NCBI RefSeq assembly: GCF_000513295.1
Contig: NC_023065.1
Coordinates: 1-64,000 of the forward strand
Length of the DNA: 64,000 nt
DNA from: Magnetospirillum gryphiswaldense MSR-1 v2
Lineage (GTDB): Bacteria > Pseudomonadota > Alphaproteobacteria > Rhodospirillales > Magnetospirillaceae
Direction: 5' to 3'
This document shows positions 55,979-64,000 of the stretch, one piece after another. Position numbers and translations under genes: made by a program. The notes beneath the pieces were generated by a model, which was not told the origin of the DNA, made no database searches, and saw only the letters and a list, made by a program, of their open reading frames with translations. Each line of letters opens with the position of its first letter. The stretch's first letter is position 1.

Positions 55979-56356
55979 TTGGCCCGTATCGCTGGCGTCA
56001 ATATCCCGACCAACAAGCGCGTTGTCATCGCGCTGACCTATATCACTGGCATCGGCCGGACCAAGGCTGCCGAGATCTGCACCAAGCTGAGCATCCCCGC
56101 CGAGCGCCGGGTCAATCAGCTGACCGACGATGAAGTCCTGAAGATCCGCGAAATGATCGACAGCGATTACACCGTCGAAGGCGATCTGCGTCGTGAAGTT
56201 GCCATGAACATCAAGCGTTTGATGGATCTGGGCTGCTATCGCGGTCTGCGTCATCGTCGTGGCCTGCCGGTCCGTGGTCAGCGCACCCATACCAATGCGC
56301 GTACCCGCAAGGGTCCGGCCAAGCCGATCGCCGGCAAGAAGAAAGCCACCCGGTAA
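55979..56356 (+). CDS. rpsM: 30S ribosomal protein S13 (TTG start)
   Basis: Head protein bridging to the 50S. 125 residues beginning [20 protein letters not shown], which fixes the start at TTG 55979, preceded by AAGGAG (55964-55969) at 9 bases; no ATG or GTG fits. C-terminal [15 protein letters not shown] is normal. TTG initiation probably tunes the level of this protein. Confidence 0.95.
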   Translation: MARIAGVNIPTNKRVVIALTYITGIGRTKAAEICTKLSIPAERRVNQLTDDEVLKIREMIDSDYTVEGDLRREVAMNIKRLMDLGCYRGLRHRRGLPVRGQRTHTNARTRKGPAKPIAGKKKATR

Positions 56357-56388
56357 TTTAGACCGACGTAAGCTAAGGATCACCTCAC

Positions 56389-56781
56389 ATGGCAAAGCCT
56401 GCTGCCGCTCGTCCGCGTCGTCGCGAGCGCAAAAACATCACCTCCGGTGTTGCTCACGTGAACTCCACGTTCAACAACACCATGATCACCATCACCGACG
56501 CCCAGGGCAACACCATCTCGTGGTCGTCCTCGGGTATGCAGGGCTTCAAGGGCTCGCGCAAGTCGACCCCGTACGCCGCCCAGGTGGCTGCCGAAGACGC
56601 TGGCCGCAAGGCCATGGAACACGGCATGCGCACCCTGGAAGTGGAAGTCAAGGGTCCGGGCGCTGGTCGTGAAAGCGCCTTGCGCGCGCTGCAGGCGGTG
56701 GGCTTTTCCATCACCTCGATCCGCGACGTCACTCCGATCCCGCACAACGGTTGCCGTCCGCGCAAGCGTCGTCGCGTCTGA
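56389..56781 (+). CDS. rpsK: 30S ribosomal protein S11
   Basis: Platform protein near the E-site codon. 130 residues with [20 protein letters not shown] and the C-terminal [19 protein letters not shown]. Normal length. Confidence 0.98.
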   Translation: MAKPAAARPRRRERKNITSGVAHVNSTFNNTMITITDAQGNTISWSSSGMQGFKGSRKSTPYAAQVAAEDAGRKAMEHGMRTLEVEVKGPGAGRESALRALQAVGFSITSIRDVTPIPHNGCRPRKRRRV

Positions 56782-56883
56782 TCGGGTATTTGTTTCAGTG
56801 TTGCCGTCATCTTCCCCGCGATGCGGGTGAAGGTGGCGGTTGCGCCGTTCCGGACCCATTGGTCCTAGCATGAGGTCACGCTC

Positions 56884-57900
56884 GTGATTCAGAAGAACTG
56901 GCAGGAATTGATCAAGCCCTCCAAGCTCCAGGTCGAGCCCGGTGCCGACGCTGCCCGCGTCGCTACCGTGATTGCCGAACCCCTCGAACGCGGCTTCGGC
57001 ATGACTTTGGGCAACAGCTTGCGCCGCATTTTGCTGTCCTCGCTTCAGGGTGCCGCGGTTACCGCCATCCAGATCGAGGGTGTGCTGCATGAGTTTTCGT
57101 CCGTTCCGGGTGTGCGGGAAGATGTCACCGACATCATCCTGAACATCAAGAATTTGGGCCTGCGCATGCATGGCGAAGGGCCGAAGCGTATGCAGCTGCG
57201 GGCCTCCGGCCCCGGCGAAGTCAAGGCCGGCATGATCGAAGCGGGTCATGACATCGAGATCATGGACCCCGATCTGGTGCTGTGCACCTTGGATCAGGGC
57301 GCCAAGCTGAACATCGAATTCACGGTGGAAACCGGCAAGGGCTATGTGCCGGCGTCGCAGAACCGCACCGAGGATTCGCCCATCGGCCTGATCCCCATCG
57401 ATGCCATCTTCTCGCCGGTGAAGAAGGTCGCCTACAAGGTGGAAAACACCCGCGTCGGCCAAGTCACCGATTACGACAAGCTGTCCATGGTGCTGGAAAC
57501 CAACGGCGCCGTCACTCCCGATGACGCGGTGGCTCTGGCCGCCCGCATCCTGCAGGACCAGTTGCAGCTGTTCATCAACTTCGACGAACCGACCCATGTG
57601 GTCGAGGAAGAGAAGAAGGACGAACTGCCCTTCAACAAGAACCTGCTGCGCAAGGTGGACGAGCTGGAATTGTCGGTTCGTTCGGCCAACTGCCTGAAGA
57701 ACGACAACATCATCTATATCGGCGATCTGGTGCAAAAGACCGAAGCCGAGATGCTGCGCACCCCGAACTTCGGCCGCAAGTCCCTGAACGAGATCAAGGA
57801 AGTGCTCTCGCATATGGGTCTGCATTTGGGCATGGAAATTCCCAATTGGCCGCCGGAGAACATTGAAGATCTGGCTAAGAAGCTGGAAGAGCCCTACTGA
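56884..57900 (+). CDS. rpoA: DNA-directed RNA polymerase subunit alpha
   Basis: Dimer scaffold of RNA polymerase. 338 residues from GTG 56884: N-terminal assembly domain with [20 protein letters not shown], then the C-terminal promoter/activator-binding domain with [20 protein letters not shown] and [13 protein letters not shown] 102-base gap before it carries no obvious terminator. Confidence 0.98.
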   Translation: MIQKNWQELIKPSKLQVEPGADAARVATVIAEPLERGFGMTLGNSLRRILLSSLQGAAVTAIQIEGVLHEFSSVPGVREDVTDIILNIKNLGLRMHGEGPKRMQLRASGPGEVKAGMIEAGHDIEIMDPDLVLCTLDQGAKLNIEFTVETGKGYVPASQNRTEDSPIGLIPIDAIFSPVKKVAYKVENTRVGQVTDYDKLSMVLETNGAVTPDDAVALAARILQDQLQLFINFDEPTHVVEEEKKDELPFNKNLLRKVDELELSVRSANCLKNDNIIYIGDLVQKTEAEMLRTPNFGRKSLNEIKEVLSHMGLHLGMEIPNWPPENIEDLAKKLEEPY

Positions 57901-58054
57901 GCTCTGAGATTGATCGCGTGACCGTGGGATGCCCACGGTCACGCGTTTGTTTTAAAGGACCAATCCGGTCCGCCCCGAGCGTGCTTCCTTTCAGAGGGCG
58001 CTTCGGGAGTGCCATCGGTTCTCGCCCGGCGAGGCCAAGCTCAAGGAGAGTGTC

Positions 58055-58474
58055 ATGCGTCACGGAATGTCCGGTCGTAAGCTGAATCGTACCAGCTCGC
58101 ATCGTAAGGCCATGTTTTCCAACATGGTTACTGCCCTGCTGAAGCACGAGCAGATCAAGACCACCCTGCCCAAGGCCAAGGATCTGCGTCCGATCGCCGA
58201 AAAGATCATCTCCCTGGGCAAGTCGGGCACCTTGCACGACCGTCGCCGCGCCTTCGCCATCCTGCGCGACGACGCCGTGGTCGCCAAGCTGTTCGCCGTC
58301 ATCGGCCCGCGCTACAAGGATCGCAACGGTGGTTACACCCGCGTGCTCAAGGCCGGTTTCCGTTACGGTGACTGCGCCCCCATGGCGGTGATCGAGCTGG
58401 TTGACCGCGATCCGGCGGCCAAGGGCACCGATTCCGGCCCGACTGCCGAGAAGAATGCCGAATCCGAGGAATAA
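58055..58474 (+). CDS. rplQ: 50S ribosomal protein L17
   Basis: Surface protein near the tunnel exit; last gene of the alpha segment. 139 residues with [21 protein letters not shown] and [22 protein letters not shown]-terminal tail beyond residue 120 is Ala/Glu-rich. The 154-base gap after rpoA holds no gene. Confidence 0.98.
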   Translation: MRHGMSGRKLNRTSSHRKAMFSNMVTALLKHEQIKTTLPKAKDLRPIAEKIISLGKSGTLHDRRRAFAILRDDAVVAKLFAVIGPRYKDRNGGYTRVLKAGFRYGDCAPMAVIELVDRDPAAKGTDSGPTAEKNAESEE

Positions 58475-58493
58475 GCCCCGCGGATTTCACGAT

Positions 58494-58524
58494 AAAGGCG
58501 CCGTGCGAACGGCGCCTTTTTTGT
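58494..58524 (+). terminator. Terminator of the ribosomal supercluster
   Basis: 11-bp stem AAAGGCGCCGT/ACGGCGCCTTT (58494-58504 with 58509-58519), loop GCGA, then TTTTG. 20 bases after rplQ. Confidence 0.92.
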
Positions 58525-58555
58525 TGTCGGCGATCTGGGCGCTCAAGAGGGAGTG

Positions 58556-59593
58556 TTATTGCGCGGCGATGCGGGCGGCGTTGGCATTGGCGGCGGCACG
58601 GGTGTTGGGGCGGCCCATGGCGCTGACATTGGCCTCGACCGTACGGGCCAGAGAGTTGAGGTCCATGCGTGAGGTGACGTTGCGGGTTTTCAGCCGCTCG
58701 GCGAAGGCCTTGACCGTATCGGGGCTGCCCGGTTTGCCGAATACCTGAGCGAAGCTGGCGCGGCCCAGACCCTGGTAGCATTTGGTCATCAACACCGCGC
58801 CTTGGAACAAGGACAGGCTGAAGCCGCCCAGCAAGGTGGTGCGGGTGGCTTCCGAGATGCTGCAAAAGGCGGCGGTCAATTCGCGCTTGTCGTTGTCGGA
58901 CAAGGGACCCAGGGCATTGCGCACCTGCGGGTCGTTGAGGGTCTCCCACCAGAAATCGTGCTCGCGCGAATTGTTCTCCACCAGGATCGGCTCGGGGGCT
59001 GGGGGCGCGAGCGCCTTGACCGTGGCCTTGCCGTTGGTGCCCTTGCTGTTGGTGATGGGGGTGCCGCCGGCGGCGACCACGGCCGCGTCCACTTCGTCAG
59101 CGGTCTTCAAATCCAAGAGCGCCGGACCCAACTCGCGCATCTTCGCCGCCGGCATGGGGGCGTAATGGGCGACCAGTGGCACTTGCCATTCGTGGATCAG
59201 ATATTCGTTCATGGCGGCATAGAGCCGGCCCGCCTTGCTGGCCGCATCATTGGGGTCGCCGCCCAGGCTTTGACGAAATTGGCGTTTGGCGTGGGTGCGT
59301 ACGATCATGGCGATGATGTCATGCACCGACCGACCGCAGCGCAGGCGGACGAAATCGTCATTGACCAGACGCCCCTTGTCGTCCACCAGCAGATGATCGA
59401 AAGCCTCGCGCCGTTTGCGGAAGATCAGCAGGCAGCCATGCAGCATGTCGGGACTGGCTAGCACCGCATCATAGAATGCGTCGCCCTTGAACTCGCGGAA
59501 GGCGGGAATCAATTCGCGATAGACATCAGCCACCGGACCCTTCAGGGCCTCGGTGATGCGTTTGACCGCACTGTTGTGGTCTATCTCGCTCAA
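58556..59593 (-). CDS. Protein of unknown function (345 residues)
   Basis: Not recognised. Soluble, no signal peptide or membrane segment. An N-terminal helical part (VKRITEALKGPVADVYRELI) leads into a charged region with an FRKRREAFDHLLVDDKGRLV-like stretch; a Pro-rich linker (about 205-220) separates it from a C-terminal part that ends in an Ala/Asn-rich tail. The start is uncertain: TTG 59593 with AGAGG upstream is preferred; the longer frame from 59644 starts in a C-rich spacer. It lies alone between the rplQ terminator and the divergent thiC riboswitch, with host-like codon use. Confidence 0.6.
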   Translation of the reverse strand: MSEIDHNSAVKRITEALKGPVADVYRELIPAFREFKGDAFYDAVLASPDMLHGCLLIFRKRREAFDHLLVDDKGRLVNDDFVRLRCGRSVHDIIAMIVRTHAKRQFRQSLGGDPNDAASKAGRLYAAMNEYLIHEWQVPLVAHYAPMPAAKMRELGPALLDLKTADEVDAAVVAAGGTPITNSKGTNGKATVKALAPPAPEPILVENNSREHDFWWETLNDPQVRNALGPLSDNDKRELTAAFCSISEATRTTLLGGFSLSLFQGAVLMTKCYQGLGRASFAQVFGKPGSPDTVKAFAERLKTRNVTSRMDLNSLARTVEANVSAMGRPNTRAAANANAARIAAQ

Positions 59594-59777
59594 CGCACAC
59601 CTCTGGAAGCAATTCTGCTCCCCCCCCGACTTGGACGGCCCCATCCCCTCCTAAAGTCGCAATTGATGATAATGAGCGATAAGCTCGGGCAAAGCAAACG
59701 ACACAATGTGACAAAGCCGCAGAATGCGTGGGGTTGACTTCCGGGGGCGCTTGGTCCCATGGTCACAACACTGTACC

Positions 59778-59872
59778 GAAGGGGGGTCTCGACGAGCGAG
59801 GCTGAGAGGCCGGGGCTAGTGCCGGCGACCCTTTGAACCTGATCCGGGTCATGCCGGCGAAGGGATCGGACC
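59778..59872 (+). ncRNA. TPP riboswitch (THI element)
   Basis: Conserved core CTGAGA (59802-59807) and the second arm ACCTGATCCGGGTCATGCC...GCGAAGGGA (59837-59865), the hallmark of thiamine-pyrophosphate riboswitches. It lies about 50 bases before thiC, so TPP should shut off thiC expression. Confidence 0.95.
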
Positions 59873-59911
59873 GCAACTCCGCCATTCGTCCAGCATCCCC
59901 GTCCATTTTGA

Positions 59912-61741
<1,830 letters not shown>

Positions 61742-61747
61742 GCCGCC

Positions 61748-62230
61748 TCAATGAATGGTGCGAAGCTCCCCCACGGGAGCTTCGCCCATCTCGCCCATGG
61801 CGGCGATGATGGCGTCGCTGGTGGCCGGGCAGATGGTTTTGTCGGTGTCGGGAATTTCGATCTCGATGAAACTGGTGCCGTTGCCATCCTTGCGCAGTGA
61901 TGGCATGAAGCCGGACTCCCGCAACAGCCGCAAGGCGCCCTCGGGCTGTTCCAGGGCGGTGATCACCGCCTGGGTCAGCGGGTGGGGCAGGGCCGGCAGC
62001 ACATCGAAATACAGCCGACCGATGCTGACGTGATCACCCTGGGCGATATGGCGCAGGATCGTTTCCGCCCGCGCGGCCACCGCCATCATCACCCGGCGCG
62101 GCTGGGCGTGCGCGGCATCGGCGTGCAGGGAACGGCACAGATCATCCAGGCCGTGGTGCCAGTGCGGATTGCGTAGGATGATCGCCACTAATTGGCGGGA
62201 CATGTATTCCACATCGTCGTGGCGGGCCAT
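61748..62230 (-). CDS. Protein of unknown function (160 residues)
   Basis: Not recognised. Soluble, probably helical (RQLVAIILRNPHWHHGLDDL, RRVMMAVAARAETILRHI), with a C-terminal TSFIEIEIPDTD strand. It converges with thiC (stops 7 bases apart) and lies 48 bases downstream of the diguanylate cyclase stop in the same direction, so the two may be cotranscribed. Confidence 0.55.
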   Translation of the reverse strand: MARHDDVEYMSRQLVAIILRNPHWHHGLDDLCRSLHADAAHAQPRRVMMAVAARAETILRHIAQGDHVSIGRLYFDVLPALPHPLTQAVITALEQPEGALRLLRESGFMPSLRKDGNGTSFIEIEIPDTDKTICPATSDAIIAAMGEMGEAPVGELRTIH

Positions 62231-62278
62231 GGTCTTTCTCCGTCGGTACCTGAAGCTGATACGGACGATGACGGCAGG

Positions 62279-63910
62279 TCAGGCGATGGATTTATGCTGG
62301 CCCTTGACCTCGTACATGGCGTGGTCGGCATGGCGCAGCAAGTCGCCGGCGCTGCGCCCGTCGAAGGGGTAGCAGGCAATGCCGATGGACAGGTCGACAC
62401 GTAATTCGGTGTCGCCCCAGTTCAGCGGTTGACGGGCCGCATTGCGGCATTGTTCGGCGATGCGGCTGGCAGTGGGGGCGGGCTCATCCAGATCGGTCAG
62501 CAGGATGGCGAATTCGTCGCCGCCGATACGGGCCACCGTGTCGGTTTGCCGCAACTGGCTGGTCAGGCAATCGGCCACGTGGCGCAGCATGGCATCGCCG
62601 GCCTGATGACCCTTGCTGTCGTTGATGGGCTTGAAGCCATCCAAATCCACATAGAGCAGGGCGAAGCCCTGGCCCTGGCGTTGCGCCCGCATCAGCGCCT
62701 GATCCAGCCGATCCTCGAACATGGCGCGGTTGGGCAGGCCGGTCAGCATGTCGTGATGGGCCAGATGGCTCATGCGGGCTTCGCTTTGGCGCAGGGCTTC
62801 TTCCTTTTCCCGCAAGACGCCGAGCAGGAAGTTGAAGCCCTTGGCCACCTCGCCCACCTCGTCATCGCTGTGGATGGGCAGCGAGCGGATTTCCTGCTCG
62901 CCACGAGCCATGCGGTGCAATTGCCGCGCCGCCTGGGTCAGTGGGCGGAACAGGCGCGGCAGCATGATCAGCAAGACGGTGATGACGGTGACCGACACCA
63001 CGATACTGCCGCGGATGACCAGGGTCATGATGTGCTCGACCGGCTGCAAGGCCTCGACGGTGGGGAGGCGGGCGACCAGGAACCAGCCCGGCGTCGGCAC
63101 CGAGGCGATGGCCGACAATTCCTCGACACCCTTGAGGTTGGTGGTGATGCCGGTACCGCGAAAGCCGGCCATGGCCCGGTCATGCAGCGGGTTCAGCCCC
63201 GGTGCCGGCAGCGGCTTCAGTGCCCGATCGGAATCGGTGGCGGTGATGAACAGGCCATCGCGCGGATCGACCAGCAGAAAGCCGCCGGTTTCCCCCACCC
63301 TCTTTTCCGCCAGCTGATAGAGGAAATTGGGGGAGTTGATGGCGCTGGTCCCGGTCAGGATGGCGGTCACCGCACCGGCCTGATCGCGGACCGGCACCGC
63401 CATGGTCAGCACTGCCGTGCCGTCTTCGCCGTGGCGGTAGGGCTTGCCGATATGGGCGGCGCCGGTGGCGGGAACCGCCTTGAACCAGTCGCTGTCGACA
63501 ATGGAAATAAGTGGGAGGTCGGGGCGCGAGGTGGCCAACATGGCGCCATCGGACGCCCGGATCAGATGCAGGCCTTGCGAGAAGAACGGCAGGGCGGCGT
63601 GGCGCTCGGTCAGCCAGGCATTCAGCCGTTGCGGCCCGGCCAGTCCGGCCATCGGCAGGCCATTGGCCAGATTGGTCAATAGCTCCAACCGCAACCGCAC
63701 TTTGTCTTCGACATCGCGGGCGGCGTATTCGGCGATGGACAATTGATGGGCCGCCGACAAAGCGACCACGTCCTCGGTCAGCAGAGTGCGCAGCATGGTG
63801 AAGCGGGTGACGAAGCCCATGGCCACCATGATCAGGGCCAGGGTCATCAATTTGAAGATGATGCTGCGGCTTAGGCGTTTCAACCTGGCCGCCACTCGGT
63901 CAAAGCCCAT
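62279..63910 (-). CDS. Membrane-anchored diguanylate cyclase (GGDEF) with Cache-like sensor and HAMP
   Basis: Makes c-di-GMP from two GTP. 543 residues from ATG 63910, preceded by AGGGG (an ATG 18 codons upstream lacks a site). Layout: short cytoplasmic N-terminus, membrane segment (about 18-38), periplasmic Cache-like sensor (about 45-285 with FFSQGLHLIRASDGAMLAT and FLLVDPRDGLFIT), second membrane segment (about 290-315), HAMP (RLFRPLTQAARQLHRMARGE), then GGDEF domain: LTGLPNR, VDLDGFKPIND and the active GGDEF at 463-467. An inhibitory-site RxxD (RQTD) five residues upstream of GGDEF suggests product feedback. No EAL domain. Confidence 0.95.
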   Translation of the reverse strand: MGFDRVAARLKRLSRSIIFKLMTLALIMVAMGFVTRFTMLRTLLTEDVVALSAAHQLSIAEYAARDVEDKVRLRLELLTNLANGLPMAGLAGPQRLNAWLTERHAALPFFSQGLHLIRASDGAMLATSRPDLPLISIVDSDWFKAVPATGAAHIGKPYRHGEDGTAVLTMAVPVRDQAGAVTAILTGTSAINSPNFLYQLAEKRVGETGGFLLVDPRDGLFITATDSDRALKPLPAPGLNPLHDRAMAGFRGTGITTNLKGVEELSAIASVPTPGWFLVARLPTVEALQPVEHIMTLVIRGSIVVSVTVITVLLIMLPRLFRPLTQAARQLHRMARGEQEIRSLPIHSDDEVGEVAKGFNFLLGVLREKEEALRQSEARMSHLAHHDMLTGLPNRAMFEDRLDQALMRAQRQGQGFALLYVDLDGFKPINDSKGHQAGDAMLRHVADCLTSQLRQTDTVARIGGDEFAILLTDLDEPAPTASRIAEQCRNAARQPLNWGDTELRVDLSIGIACYPFDGRSAGDLLRHADHAMYEVKGQHKSIA

Positions 63911-64000
63911 TTCGGTCCCCTTGTGCGTCTGCACACATGGCCACAGGCCATGGCGGGTTGTCAAAGGGGTGTGCTGATAATTAGCCGAAAACGGCAGTAT

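Overview
The window reads as the start of an alphaproteobacterial chromosome of high GC content. It opens with dnaA-dnaN-recF-gyrB and then carries nearly the whole transcription/translation supercluster in one orientation. Protein features point to Rhodospirillales and most probably a Magnetospirillum-like organism: four-Cys adenylate kinase, zinc-free S14, the tRNA-Tyr/tRNA-Gly/tuf/tRNA-Trp/secE order, and many signal-transduction genes. That taxonomic placement is inference from remembered family features, not a database result.

Layout. 1-6.2 kb: replication genes dnaA, dnaN, recF, gyrB (+), closed by a strong bidirectional terminator. 6.2-10.6 kb (-): a ferric-reductase-like flavocytochrome, a 93-residue protein of unknown function, an AT-rich palindromic patch, and a second, divergent EF-G gene. 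10.86-21.55 kb: a 10.7 kb genomic island bounded by a perfect 45-bp direct repeat of the tRNA-Thr 3' end. It holds broken IS701 and IS66 copies, an intact IS630 element, an orphan DUF927 ATPase, and a complete light-sensing operon on the minus strand: heme oxygenase (bphO), hybrid bacteriophytochrome kinase with receiver and HPt domains (bphP), and two single-domain response regulators. No integrase is recognisable in it.

21.5-36.6 kb: tRNA-Thr (-) and rlmB (-), then tRNA-Tyr, tRNA-Gly, tuf, tRNA-Trp, secE, nusG, rplKAJL and rpoBC (+), with structured leaders before rplK and rplJ and hairpins before rpoB. 36.7-39.3 kb: a membrane histidine kinase (+) and a lytic transglycosylase (-) separate rpoC from the str operon. 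39.4-44.0 kb: rpsL, rpsG, fusA and a second tuf, then a terminator. 44.0-58.5 kb: an S10-spc-alpha supercluster from rpsJ to rplQ with its own strong promoter, including secY and adk, ending in a terminator.

58.5-64 kb: a protein of unknown function (-), a TPP riboswitch and thiC (+), a small protein of unknown function (-), and a membrane-anchored diguanylate cyclase (-).

How the genes work together. Most of the window is housekeeping: initiation and clamp loading (DnaA, DnaN), topology (GyrB), recombination (RecF), RNA polymerase, translation factors, ribosomal proteins and Sec export. The accessory interest lies in the tRNA-Thr island. There biliverdin made by BphO should load onto BphP, and phosphate should flow from H542 to D839 to H988 and on to the two CheY-like regulators. 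Other points worth a look are an apparent ~105-residue insertion in RpoC, two near-identical tuf genes with a 749-bp identical core, and the divergent EF-G paralog.
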